This document shows positions 1-8,109 of a stretch of DNA of 37,220 bases, piece after piece; positions within the stretch are counted from its first letter, which is position 1; every line of letters begins with the position of its first letter. The notes below the pieces were generated by a model that ran no database searches, was not told the DNA's origin, and was given only the letters and a program-made list of their open reading frames with translations. The position numbers and the translations under genes are program-made. Source of the stretch: Ruminococcus sp. (GTDB lineage: Bacteria; Bacillota; Clostridia; Oscillospirales; Ruminococcaceae); contig JAGCWY010000082.1 of assembly GCA_017961625.1 (NCBI GenBank), positions 1-37,220 on the forward strand, in the 5' to 3' direction.

Positions 1-143
1 CTCCCGAGGGATATCATAACAACTTCACCAAGAACAATGTACCTCATGTATGGCACGTTGTAAACAACGGTCACCACGGTGACGATTCTATCCATTCACA
101 TCTCTACAGCTTCGTAAGAGGTGTATTCCAGGCAACTGAATAA
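1..143 (+). CDS. C-terminal end of a probable carbohydrate esterase (alpha/beta hydrolase), 5' part outside window
   Basis: The open frame enters from the left edge (first full codon at base 3) and stops with TAA at 141-143, so only about 46 residues are visible. They contain VPHVWHVVNNGHHGDDSIH followed by an amphipathic segment, HLYSFVRGVFQ. This layout, a His-containing turn and then a last helix, matches the end of the esterase D/feruloyl-esterase fold, where the His of a G-x-H segment completes the catalytic triad. No dockerin follows, so any dockerin or binding module would lie upstream. Family assignment rests on this short tail and is tentative. The gene converges on a dockerin-like gene across a shared terminator. 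Confidence 0.5.
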   Translation, partial: PEGYHNNFTKNNVPHVWHVVNNGHHGDDSIHSHLYSFVRGVFQATE

Positions 144-153
144 TAAAAAACAG

Positions 154-177
154 CCGGCAGTCATTTAAAACTGCCGG
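154..177. terminator. Bidirectional intrinsic terminator between converging genes
   Basis: CCGGCAG (154-160) pairs with CTGCCGG (171-177) around a 10-nt loop; flanking A/T bases extend the stem. An A-run at 144-150 becomes a U-tract for minus-strand transcription, so it should work best for the dockerin gene. Confidence 0.8.
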
Positions 178-187
178 TTGAATTATT

Positions 188-1723
188 TTATCCCTGATCA
201 AGAAGTCTTGTCTGTATCATCTGTGCGTCGCCAACGGTTATACCGTCGCCTGTATTGTTTACATCGCTGTTGAATCTCTCTGTGCAGGACAGCTGATATC
301 TGTCGGGATTTGCAAGCGCCTGCATAATCTTTACAGCGTCTGAAAGATCCACATTGCCGTCGCTGTTTGCGTCGCCTGAGCGCTCAACATCGACATCAGA
401 TGTACAAGCTGGGCTGAGCTTTTCGGGATGATACTTGACTGATGAGATGCCGTTGATATCTGATAGCATTTCAACGTAAGCCGAGTAGCTTTCCTGGAAG
501 CTGCCGTAAAGCTCGTCTGTTTCCTCGTCACTTATATTGAACGAGTAAGCAAGATCAAGTATTTTCAGATCGTGGACATCACCGCTTAATCCGTTTCCGT
601 TGATATCGCAGTTCTCTGAGAAGAATTTCCATACATTCTTGGGGAGCACCGAAGCATCAGCACTGGAAGCTGACTGAAGATCCTCACTGTAGATGATGGT
701 GTTGAAAAGATCGGTAATGCCTATAACGCCATCATCATCCGTATCGGGAAGCTGAGCTTCGCCTGACTCCAGTATTTTCCAGTAATCAGTGAATTCTCTG
801 TTGAATAATGCTCCGTTATATTCTGTGTACTCGCTGTTTGAGAGCCACTCGTTGCAATTGAACCTGAGGCATTTGGCCAGTGCAAACTTTCCTGAACCTT
901 CAAGTAGACTGTCATAGTAGGCTTCATCGAACTGCTTTGAGGTAACTCCGTTCTTTTCGATGCAGTACATTTCTGCATACTCATAGAACCAGTCAATCAT
1001 GAGCTCGGAGGAAACATAGTCGTAGGCTGCTTTGCAGCGTTCGGTTATCTCCTCTGGAACGGCGGGCTTTTCCTCGTCGGGCAGGCTGCTGAACATAAAG
1101 AAGTGCTGGTTATAGCCATAAAGCCATAAATAGTTCAGGTCTGCGTAATCGTAAGTGCCGTCGTCGTTTACATCGCAGTTTAAATCGCCGCTGAGCTCAG
1201 CCTCGCAGAACGTCGGATAGGACGCCATAAGGTAATTTGACTGAATGCTCAGCTCGTCGATGAAGTCGTCAGAGAGGGAACGCTCAGGCATGCTGTCGAA
1301 ATGGCAGGGAACATTGATTTCTACAGTGTACTGACGGTCGATGTCAGTATAAGACTCTGACGAAAGATCCTTTATCTTCAGACCGTTGTTGAGAAGATAG
1401 AATCTGATGAGGTGCTCTGCATCGTTCCTGTCAACTTCGCCATTATTATCGTAATCTCCGATGGAGGCGATATTTTCAGCGACAGTCTCGTCTGTTCCAG
1501 AGGATACAGCGTATCCGAAAAACAGTGCGCAGTCGGTAAGGTCGAAGGAACCGTTTCCGTCGATGTCGGTAACAAGGTCACCATTCTCCATCATTGGGAA
1601 CATTTCTATTTCCTCGTCCCATATCCTTCCAGCAGGAACATTTTCAAACATTGCATTTGCAGATAATGCTGCGGCATTTAAAGCAGTTGCAATAGCAGCT
1701 GCAGCCGCGGTTAACTTCTTCAT
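188..1723 (-). CDS. Secreted protein with seven dockerin-like EF-hand loops, including a C-terminal dockerin pair
   Basis: The protein has 511 residues from the ATG at 1723, chosen over the ATG at 1741 because an AGGGG lies 8 nt upstream and a signal peptide begins there (MKKL, an Ala-rich core, cleavage near SANA-MF). Calcium-loop motifs of the D-x-[DN]-x-[DN]-G type occur near residues 53-64, 90-101, 184-195, 327-338, 373-385, 451-462 and 487-499. The last pair (GDANSDGNVDLSDA, then SDVNNTGDGITVGDA) ends the protein and looks like a type I dockerin, the module that docks enzymes onto cohesins. The N-terminal pair is dockerin-like as well. The regions between are acidic and aromatic with no catalytic domain I recognise. 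The protein may be a cellulosome-associated or calcium-stabilised surface protein; no enzymatic function is claimed. Confidence 0.8.
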   Translation of the reverse strand: MKKLTAAAAAIATALNAAALSANAMFENVPAGRIWDEEIEMFPMMENGDLVTDIDGNGSFDLTDCALFFGYAVSSGTDETVAENIASIGDYDNNGEVDRNDAEHLIRFYLLNNGLKIKDLSSESYTDIDRQYTVEINVPCHFDSMPERSLSDDFIDELSIQSNYLMASYPTFCEAELSGDLNCDVNDDGTYDYADLNYLWLYGYNQHFFMFSSLPDEEKPAVPEEITERCKAAYDYVSSELMIDWFYEYAEMYCIEKNGVTSKQFDEAYYDSLLEGSGKFALAKCLRFNCNEWLSNSEYTEYNGALFNREFTDYWKILESGEAQLPDTDDDGVIGITDLFNTIIYSEDLQSASSADASVLPKNVWKFFSENCDINGNGLSGDVHDLKILDLAYSFNISDEETDELYGSFQESYSAYVEMLSDINGISSVKYHPEKLSPACTSDVDVERSGDANSDGNVDLSDAVKIMQALANPDRYQLSCTERFNSDVNNTGDGITVGDAQMIQTRLLDQG

Positions 1724-1784
1724 GGCGGGTACCCCTTTCATACTTTAAAAATGGTTACGTGTGGATATATTATTTTATACTTAT

Positions 1785-1813
1785 ATAATACAACATTTTT
1801 GAATAAAAATCAA
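1785..1813 (-). promoter_or_regulatory. Sigma-A promoter for the dockerin-like gene
   Basis: On the minus strand TTGATT (1813-1808), a 17-bp spacer and TATTAT (1790-1785), about 60 bp upstream of the start codon in an A/T-rich stretch. Confidence 0.6.
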
Positions 1814-1908
1814 TAGATTTCATCAAAATTCTACAAATAATATTTATTTAACAAAAGATTAATGCTAAATGATATAAATAAATATATTTGTCTAGGACCT
1901 CTGCTGAT

Positions 1909-1937
1909 TTGACAATTACCGCCATGTATATTATAAT
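1909..1937 (+). promoter_or_regulatory. Consensus sigma-A promoter for the exonuclease gene
   Basis: TTGACA (1909-1914), 17-bp spacer, TATAAT (1932-1937): an exact match to the housekeeping consensus. The intergenic region between the divergent genes holds only this and the opposite promoter. Confidence 0.85.
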
Positions 1938-2005
1938 AAATAAGTGTGAGTTTTGCACAGGCGTTAACGGGTCTGTGAACATTTTCTGTCGGAAGGAGAA
2001 TTTGC

Positions 2006-2572
2006 GTGGACAGCATAAAACGCAAAAAAGGAAAGAGCAGGATAGCCTTTCCTGAGGATTACTGTGTAGTCGATATAGAAACTACCGGGCTCAATCCAGC
2101 GGAGAATGAAATAATTGAGATTGCCGCGGTGCGGTACCGTGGAGGGAAAAAGGGCGCGGTATTTTCCACGCTGATAAAGCCGGAACACCGTATCAGCTCC
2201 TTTATTACCGAGCTCACTGGCATCGACAATGACATGGTGAGCGAAGCCCCATGTATTTCCGAAGCCATAAAGGATTTTTATGAGTTTGCTGGAAATGATA
2301 TGCTTATGGGCTATAATGTGAATTTTGATATAAATTTTTTGTATGACAATCTTCTGCGCTGTCACGGGATATTTCTCGAAAACGACTTTATTGACATTCT
2401 GCGTTTTGCAAGAAGGGTGCTTCCGCTCCTTCCAGACCGCAGACAGACAACGGTAGCTGCTCATTACGGTATATCAATAACGGGAGCGCACCGTGCTGAG
2501 AAGGATTGCGAGATATGCAACGCATGCTATCTCTTCCTGCGGGATGAGATGAGAAGTCAGAACGGAGAATGA
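2006..2572 (+). CDS. DEDDh-family 3'-5' exonuclease (DnaQ/PolC epsilon-like)
   Basis: The protein has 188 residues with a GTG start and a strong SD (GGAAGGAG, 1991-1998). All five acidic/His positions of the DnaQ-like fold are visible: D23 and E25 in VVDIETTG, D108 in NVNFDINFL, and H162 with D167 in HRAEKDCEIC. This makes it a metal-dependent 3'-5' exonuclease on DNA or RNA. It is a stand-alone domain of the length seen in Firmicute polymerase-III-epsilon-like exonucleases, with no polymerase or helicase module. Substrate cannot be told from sequence; proofreading, repair or RNA turnover are possible. It lies 3 nt upstream of the next gene and probably shares its transcript. Confidence 0.88.
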   Translation: MDSIKRKKGKSRIAFPEDYCVVDIETTGLNPAENEIIEIAAVRYRGGKKGAVFSTLIKPEHRISSFITELTGIDNDMVSEAPCISEAIKDFYEFAGNDMLMGYNVNFDINFLYDNLLRCHGIFLENDFIDILRFARRVLPLLPDRRQTTVAAHYGISITGAHRAEKDCEICNACYLFLRDEMRSQNGE

Positions 2573-2575
2573 GTT

Positions 2576-3343
2576 ATGGCAGGCATAAAAATTAAGGATA
2601 AACTGTTTGAGTTTGCAGCAGAGCATTTTGGCACAAGACCGGAATATCTGTGGAGCAGGACTCCCGACTGCGCTGTGTTGAGATGCAGCAATAACGATAA
2701 GTGGTACGCCATAGTCATGGATGTTGACGGCTCAAAGCTTGGACAGCCTGAGCTCGGAAAAGTGGATATTGTCAACGTAAAGAGCAGTCCTCTGATGACA
2801 GGTTCCCTGCTTGCCTCAAAGGGGATATTTCCGGCTTATCACATGAATAAGGAGAGCTGGATATCCGTACTTCTTGACGGCAGCGTGGATATGGAGCAGA
2901 TAAAGGCTCTCGTTGAGATGAGTCATAGGCTTGCGTCACAGAGCGGCAGCGGAAAAAAGCTCCGTACGTATACAAAAGAATGGTTGATTCCTGCAGCTCC
3001 TGCAATGTACGACGTTGAGCAGGACTTCCGCCGTAATGGTTCAATACTCTGGAAGCAGACTGCCAATTTCATAGTTGGAGATACGGTTTATATCTATATG
3101 GCTTCACCTGTATCCGCTGTGATGTACAAGTGTAGGGCTGAAGAAGTAGATATCCCGTATAAATATGACAACGGCAATTATCATATAAGAAAGGCTGCAA
3201 GGCTTAAGCTGGTACACCGCTTTACTAAGGATGATATGCCTATTTCAAGAATGAAGGAGCTTGGCGTGAACGCAGTTCGCGGCGCAAGAGGGGTGCCGAA
3301 TACCCTGAGTTGCGAACTGAACAGGATATATGCTGAACGCTGA
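2576..3343 (+). CDS. MmcQ/YjbR domain fused to a C-terminal EVE/PUA-like domain
   Basis: The protein has 255 residues. Residues about 5-120 match the MmcQ/YjbR fold (WSRTPDCAVLRC, then KWYAIVMDVD and a terminal SWISVLLDG segment). After a short linker, residues about 134-255 (KEWLIPAAPAMYDVEQDF, ILWKQTANFIVGDTVYIYMASPV, VMYKCRAEEVDIP) look like the EVE branch of the PUA-like superfamily, a fold often used to read modified bases. YjbR is an uncharacterised, CyaY-like fold once suggested to bind DNA. The fusion suggests a nucleic-acid-related role, which is inference. Start ATG at 2576 follows the exonuclease stop with GGAGAATGAG upstream. Confidence 0.72.
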   Translation: MAGIKIKDKLFEFAAEHFGTRPEYLWSRTPDCAVLRCSNNDKWYAIVMDVDGSKLGQPELGKVDIVNVKSSPLMTGSLLASKGIFPAYHMNKESWISVLLDGSVDMEQIKALVEMSHRLASQSGSGKKLRTYTKEWLIPAAPAMYDVEQDFRRNGSILWKQTANFIVGDTVYIYMASPVSAVMYKCRAEEVDIPYKYDNGNYHIRKAARLKLVHRFTKDDMPISRMKELGVNAVRGARGVPNTLSCELNRIYAER

Positions 3344-3372
3344 AAATACAGTGCTCCCGGATTGCGGCAAGG

Positions 3373-3401
3373 TTGCATTTCCGGAGCTTCTATGATATAA
3401 T
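3373..3401 (+). promoter_or_regulatory. Sigma-A promoter for the hydrolase-tex-DUF2225 unit
   Basis: TTGCAT (3373-3378), 17-bp spacer, TATAAT (3396-3401). An imperfect GC hairpin (GCTCCCGG/CCGGAGC) overlaps the -35 and may terminate the preceding transcript. Confidence 0.75.
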
Positions 3402-3447
3402 AACATTTGTAACATTTTGATTTTCTGCTTTTTACAGGAGGAACTTT

Positions 3448-4452
3448 ATGCTGAATGCTGATCTGAAGGAATTCGAGTTCATTTCGGATTTCGACAAGCT
3501 TGTAATCTCGGCGGTTCTTGCAGTGCCGTCGGGTGATATAAACGGCATCGTGCAACTCGTCCACGGAATGAACGAGCATAAGGAACGCTACTATCCATTT
3601 ATGGACTATCTTGCCGAGCAGGGCTTCATCACGGTAATACATGATAACCGCGGTCACGGAAAAAGCATAGTTGAGACTGACGACCTCGGATTCATGTTCA
3701 GGAACGGCGGCGAGGGTTTTATAAGTGATATCGCCCAGTTCAACAGGAGAATAAGAGAAGCCTATCCGGGAGTGCCGGTATTTATGGCAGCGAGCGGTAT
3801 GGGTGCAGCAGGCGCAAGGTGCTTCCTGAAGGAACATGACGGAGACCTTGATGGCATAGTTCTTCTCGGAACGGTCTGCCACAGCACCTTTTCGCCGGTG
3901 GCAAGGACTATAAGATCGGTATCGTCCAAGCGTCCGGGAAGCAGGTTCAGGAGCGAGAAGATATTCAACGCCGTTGACGACGGCTTTGGGCAGTTCTTTG
4001 AGGATCCTATCAATTCATGGAGATGCAGCGACGCTGACGCAGTGCTCGCCTTCGACGAAGACCCTCTTTGCAACTTCAAGCCTACTCTAAACTGCTATGA
4101 GGAGCTAATATGGCTCGTAAAGCAGTCTTGCTCGTCAAGAGGCTGGAAGGTGACAAATCCTACTCTGCCGATACGTTTCATATCTGGCAAGGAGGATCCG
4201 GCGATGATTTCGGAGAAGAAGTTCATGAGATCGGTTGGAAAGTTGGAAAAGCTGGGATACGAAAGTATATCCCACAGGCTTTTTGACGGTATGCGCCATG
4301 ATGTACTCATGGAAAAGAACAGCATAAACGTGTATAAGGATATAGCCAAGACGCTGTTTTCGTGGCTCGATCGCTGGAACGACAGGCATTCAGCGGTTGC
4401 TGAGGCTGAGACCTCTCCGGAGACTCAGCAGGAAGAAACGATACAGGAATAA
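3448..4452 (+). CDS. Alpha/beta hydrolase of the lysophospholipase/monoacylglycerol-lipase type, nucleophile displaced
   Basis: The protein has 334 residues; the start is fixed by AGGAGG (about 3437-3442). The oxyanion/cap region (VQLVHGMNEHKERYYPF, DNRGHGKS) is typical of the serine aminopeptidase S33/monoglyceride lipase family. The acid (D250 in SGKEDPAM) and base (H284 in GMRHDVLME) are in their usual places. The nucleophile elbow, normally G-H-S-M-G, reads A115-S116-G117-M118-G119: the aligned Ser position is Gly and a Ser sits one residue earlier. The enzyme may be inactive, use S116, or have another role. The C-terminus is an acidic Glu/Gln/Thr tail. The gene heads a unit with tex 48 nt downstream. 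Confidence 0.8.
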   Translation: MLNADLKEFEFISDFDKLVISAVLAVPSGDINGIVQLVHGMNEHKERYYPFMDYLAEQGFITVIHDNRGHGKSIVETDDLGFMFRNGGEGFISDIAQFNRRIREAYPGVPVFMAASGMGAAGARCFLKEHDGDLDGIVLLGTVCHSTFSPVARTIRSVSSKRPGSRFRSEKIFNAVDDGFGQFFEDPINSWRCSDADAVLAFDEDPLCNFKPTLNCYEELIWLVKQSCSSRGWKVTNPTLPIRFISGKEDPAMISEKKFMRSVGKLEKLGYESISHRLFDGMRHDVLMEKNSINVYKDIAKTLFSWLDRWNDRHSAVAEAETSPETQQEETIQE

Positions 4453-4500
4453 ATATAGTATAACAGAGTGCGGCAACTGTCCGCGATGAAAGGAATAATT

Positions 4501-6780
4501 ATGGATATCAATAAAACACTTGCCAAGGAATTCGGACTCAGACAGGAGCAGGTAGACAATACCGTTGCCCTTATCGACGATGATAAGACTATCCCATTCA
4601 TAGCCCGTTACCGTAAGGAGCTGACAGGTTCCCTCGACGATCAGATACTCCGTGAGCTTTATGACAGGCTCATGTATCTCCGCAACCTTGAAAAGCGTAA
4701 GGAGGAGGTAACTACTGCTATCACCGAGCAGGAGAAGATGACCCCTGAGATAGAGGCGGCTATCAGCGCTGCTGTAACTCTTGTGGAGGTAGAGGATATC
4801 TACCGTCCCTTCAAGCCGAAGCGCCGTACTCGTGCGAGCATTGCTCGTGAGAACGGTCTCGAGCCGCTAGCTGTACTCCTCATGGAGCAGGATAACGCAA
4901 CAGAGCCCGAAAAGGAGGCTGAGGTGTTCATAAATGATGAGAAGAACGTCCCAGATGTGCAGACTGCTTTGCAGGGGGCTATGGATATTATTGCAGAGGA
5001 TATTTCTGACGACGCGGATATCAGAAAGAAACTCCGTGCCCTTGCAGGCGAAAAGGGAGAGCTTGTATCAAAGGCTGCGGACCCCGAGGCAGAGAGCGTA
5101 TATATGAACTACTACGAGTACTCCGAGGCTATACCAAAAGTGGCAAACCACAGAGTTCTTGCACTCGATAGAGGCGAGAAGGAGAACTTCCTAAAGGTAT
5201 CCGTTACCCTTGACGAAACTCTTGCCACTGATGTTATCTTCGGTAAGTACATCAAGGCAAACAACGTCTGCGGAGAGCTTGTGAGAGCAGCTGCTGCAGA
5301 TAGTTACAAGAGACTTATATTCCCGTCTATCGAGCGTGAAATACGCTCCGAGATGAGCGCAAAAGCAGCAGAGGAGTCAATAAAGGTATTCGCTGCAAAT
5401 CTCCGCCAGATGCTTCTCCAGCCGCCGCTCAAGAGCAGCATAATCCTCGGCCTTGACCCTGGATATGCTCACGGTTGCAAGACAGCAGTTATAGACGGCA
5501 CTGGTAAGGTGCTTGATACGGCTATAATCTATCCCGTAGGCTCTGCCGGAGCAGTTGAGGCTGCCAAGAAGAAAGTAAAGGAATTTATACAGAAATATAA
5601 CGTAAACGTCATCTCTATCGGAAACGGCACCGCTTCACGCGAAACAGAAAGCTTTGCCGCAGAGATAGCTAAAGAAGTACCTCAGGATGTTAGCTACATG
5701 GTAGTAAGCGAAGCAGGCGCCTCAGTATACTCCGCTTCCAAAGTCGCTGCTGAGGAGTTCCCTGAGTATGACGTATCCATAAGAGGAGCTATATCAATCG
5801 CACGCCGTTTGCAGGATCCCCTTGCAGAGCTCGTCAAGATAGACCCAAAGGCTATAGGCGTTGGACAGTATCAGCACGATATGCCGCAGGCAAGAATGAG
5901 CGAGGCTCTCGGGGGAGTAGTCGAGGACTGTGTTAACTCTGTTGGAGTTGACCTTAATACTGCTTCACATTCGCTATTGTCCTATATCGCTGGCATAAAT
6001 GCCTCAGTGGCAAAGAATATAGTTGCCTACCGCGAGGAGAACGGCAGATTCACCGATCGCAAGGAGCTTCTCAAAGTCCCGAAGTTGGGCAAGAAGGCAT
6101 TCGAGCAGTGTGCAGGCTTCCTGAGGGTACGTGACGGCAAGAATCCCCTTGATAATACCGCTGTTCACCCCGAAAGCTATGAGGCAGCTTCATCGCTCCT
6201 CAGTGAGTGCGGATTTACATTGGCTGACATAGCAGGCGGAGGAGCTACAGGAATAAACGAAAAAGCTGACAACATCGGCATAGAAAATATAAGCAAGTCC
6301 CTCGGAATAGGTGTTCCTACTCTCACAGATATCATCGGAGAGCTAAAAAAGCCGGGACGTGACCTTCGTGATGAGCTTCCGGCTCCTCTTCTCAGAAGCG
6401 GTGATGTCATGGAGATAAAAGACCTCAAGCCCGGCATGGAGCTTGTGGGAACTGTTCGCAATATCATCGACTTCGGCTGCTTTGTGGATATCGGTGTGCA
6501 TGAGGACGGTCTTGTTCATATCTCCCAGATATGCAGCAAGTATATTAAGCACCCTCTCGAAGCCGTAAAGGTGGGAGAAGTAGTAAAGGTAAGAGTGCTT
6601 GATGTGGATTTGAAGAGAAACCGTATATCTCTTACAATGCGCCTTAATGACGAGGAAGAGAAGAAACAGCAGAAGTCTGGACGCAGACATGACAATAACA
6701 GAAAGCGTGAGGATCGCCAACCCAAGGGCTTTGACGCTTCAAAGCTCCATAACAGCAGCTTCCGTATAAAGCAGAAGTGA
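4501..6780 (+). CDS. tex: Tex-family S1 RNA-binding protein
   Basis: The protein has 759 residues from ATG 4501, preferred to a GTG at 4468 because AAAGGA lies just upstream and MDINKTLAKEFGL begins the family's conserved N-terminus. Domain order is canonical: N-terminal helical domain; YqgF/RNase-H-like core (IILGLDPGYAHGCKTAVID, about residues 320-450); helix-hairpin-helix region (AYREENGRFTDRKELLKVPKLGKKAF); and an S1 domain near the end (GMELVGTVRNIIDFGCFVDIG) followed by a basic tail. Tex proteins bind nucleic acid and transcription complexes; the bacterial function is incompletely defined. Length is normal for the family. Confidence 0.95.
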   Translation: MDINKTLAKEFGLRQEQVDNTVALIDDDKTIPFIARYRKELTGSLDDQILRELYDRLMYLRNLEKRKEEVTTAITEQEKMTPEIEAAISAAVTLVEVEDIYRPFKPKRRTRASIARENGLEPLAVLLMEQDNATEPEKEAEVFINDEKNVPDVQTALQGAMDIIAEDISDDADIRKKLRALAGEKGELVSKAADPEAESVYMNYYEYSEAIPKVANHRVLALDRGEKENFLKVSVTLDETLATDVIFGKYIKANNVCGELVRAAAADSYKRLIFPSIEREIRSEMSAKAAEESIKVFAANLRQMLLQPPLKSSIILGLDPGYAHGCKTAVIDGTGKVLDTAIIYPVGSAGAVEAAKKKVKEFIQKYNVNVISIGNGTASRETESFAAEIAKEVPQDVSYMVVSEAGASVYSASKVAAEEFPEYDVSIRGAISIARRLQDPLAELVKIDPKAIGVGQYQHDMPQARMSEALGGVVEDCVNSVGVDLNTASHSLLSYIAGINASVAKNIVAYREENGRFTDRKELLKVPKLGKKAFEQCAGFLRVRDGKNPLDNTAVHPESYEAASSLLSECGFTLADIAGGGATGINEKADNIGIENISKSLGIGVPTLTDIIGELKKPGRDLRDELPAPLLRSGDVMEIKDLKPGMELVGTVRNIIDFGCFVDIGVHEDGLVHISQICSKYIKHPLEAVKVGEVVKVRVLDVDLKRNRISLTMRLNDEEEKKQQKSGRRHDNNRKREDRQPKGFDASKLHNSSFRIKQK

Positions 6781-6790
6781 GGAACGTACA

Positions 6791-7432
6791 ATGGAAATAA
6801 AAACAGAGGAGCAGGAGCTTGTCTGCGCGGTCTGCGGCGAGAAGTCCTCACAGACCGTTGTGGTGGAGTATGAACCGGACAGGAGCGTTCCAGATCTTGA
6901 TATGCGCCCCGGCGAGCCCCACCGTTCTTATATAAAATATTGGGTGAGCAAGTGTCCGCACTGTGGTTACTGCAACGCCTCCATAGAGATACCAGCTCTG
7001 TTTACCAAGGAATACCTTCAGAGCGCTAATTACAATCAGTACGGCGACAGTCTTGCAGGACGTTTTATGAAAATGTCTCTTGTATGCGAGAAAAACAAGG
7101 TTTATGAAGAAGCGCTCAAAGCCTGTCTTTATGCGGCATGGACCTTTGACGACGTGGGGAATGACGAAAAAGCTAGGGAATGCCGTAGAGCTGCTGTAAG
7201 GATATTCGACAGCCACAGGGCTTTGTTCTCAGAAAAACCGGATTATGTGCTCGTTGCTGCAGATATAATGCGCAGAAGCGGCAACTATGAACGTGTAATC
7301 AGTGATTATAAAGGCAGATTCTTCCACTCAGGCCTTATGACGGCTATTGCAGCCTTTGAAGCTGAGCTTGCCGAAAAGGGGGATAGCGATTGCCATAGGG
7401 CAGACGAGGCCCCGGGAGTAACCGTAAAATAG
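6791..7432 (+). CDS. DUF2225-like zinc-binding protein
   Basis: The protein has 213 residues. Two CxxC pairs, CAVC near residues 14-17 and CPHC near 56-59, should form a split zinc ribbon. The rest is helical with TPR-like stretches (YEEALKACLYAAWTFDDVGNDEKA, ADIMRRSGNYERVISDYKG). This combination, with the motif between the cysteines and the LAGRFMKMS segment, resembles the Firmicute DUF2225 family of unknown function. It starts 10 nt after tex with GTGAGGA upstream and is probably cotranscribed; a terminator follows directly. Confidence 0.75.
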   Translation: MEIKTEEQELVCAVCGEKSSQTVVVEYEPDRSVPDLDMRPGEPHRSYIKYWVSKCPHCGYCNASIEIPALFTKEYLQSANYNQYGDSLAGRFMKMSLVCEKNKVYEEALKACLYAAWTFDDVGNDEKARECRRAAVRIFDSHRALFSEKPDYVLVAADIMRRSGNYERVISDYKGRFFHSGLMTAIAAFEAELAEKGDSDCHRADEAPGVTVK

Positions 7433-7440
7433 CAATTTTT

Positions 7441-7470
7441 GCCGCACAGTCAGTGCGGCTTCGTTTTTTT
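7441..7470 (+). terminator. Intrinsic terminator after the tex unit
   Basis: GCCGCAC (7441-7447), loop AGTCA, GTGCGGC (7453-7459), followed by TTCGTTTTTTT. Confidence 0.9.
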
Positions 7471-7475
7471 CAGCA

Positions 7476-7504
7476 TTGACAACAGCGATAATTAGTGATA
7501 TAAT
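7476..7504 (+). promoter_or_regulatory. Consensus sigma-A promoter for the lipoprotein-fur-membrane protein operon
   Basis: TTGACA (7476-7481), 17-bp spacer, TATAAT (7499-7504), only 6 bp after the preceding U-tract. Confidence 0.88.
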
Positions 7505-7543
7505 CGAAAGGAAAATAAGTTGAACAAAACCGGAGGAGATAAT

Positions 7544-8098
7544 ATGAAAAGGAAAGCAATTACTATCGTGTTATGTGTGGCTGTGCTTTGCGCGTCAGCC
7601 GGATGCGAGCACAAAAAGGAAGAGGAAAAGCCTTCCTACAGTGTTGCACAAGTTCAGAAGCAGAACAGTGAATCCTACGAGGATGCTCTTAAGGAGTGCT
7701 TCAACGCGAGCTATTCTCTGGGCGGAGGAGAGGTTTTTTACGAATATATGTATCCGGATGCCGCTATCGAGGCTATGAAGGCTGCCGGACAGTATGAAAC
7801 CCTTGTGGCAACTTTCAATCAGGGACAGGAAACACGTATCGGACAGAATGATGAAAAGCTTACCTTTGATAAAGTCACTGAATGTCATGATATAAATGAT
7901 ACTCAGGAGGCTGCCGTAAAAAACTATTTCAAGACTATGTGCGAGCCCTTTGTTCAGGAAGTGACAGAGGATCAGTTCAATGTTGGAGAGGGATATGAGG
8001 TGAATTACTCATATCTCAGAAACGGCGAGGAAGGCGGAATAGATACTGTTCTTGTCGTAAAGCTCAACGATGAAGGCTGGAAGGTCATAACTGGCTGA
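7544..8098 (+). CDS. Lipoprotein with an extracytoplasmic domain shared with the zinc-ribbon protein downstream
   Basis: The protein has 184 residues from ATG 7544 (CGGAGGAG upstream), not the TTG at 7520. The N-terminus is a lipoprotein signal (MKRKAITIVLCVAVLC) with lipobox ASAGC and then a charged linker, so the protein should be anchored on the outer face of the membrane. The mature domain contains ASYSLGGGEVFYEYMYPDAA and ends VVKLNDEGWKVI. The same pattern (ASY..GG..F....P.AA, then V.DGWKII) occurs in the protein at 9343-10299, so the two are probably paralogous sensing or binding domains of NTF2-like size. Function is unknown. Fur lies 11 nt downstream in the same operon. Confidence 0.78.
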   Translation: MKRKAITIVLCVAVLCASAGCEHKKEEEKPSYSVAQVQKQNSESYEDALKECFNASYSLGGGEVFYEYMYPDAAIEAMKAAGQYETLVATFNQGQETRIGQNDEKLTFDKVTECHDINDTQEAAVKNYFKTMCEPFVQEVTEDQFNVGEGYEVNYSYLRNGEEGGIDTVLVVKLNDEGWKVITG

Positions 8099-8109
8099 CG
8101 GAGGAAAAG

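Noticed and set aside
3181..3882. 233-codon minus-strand frame
   Set aside because: It overlaps two well-supported plus-strand genes and the promoter between them.
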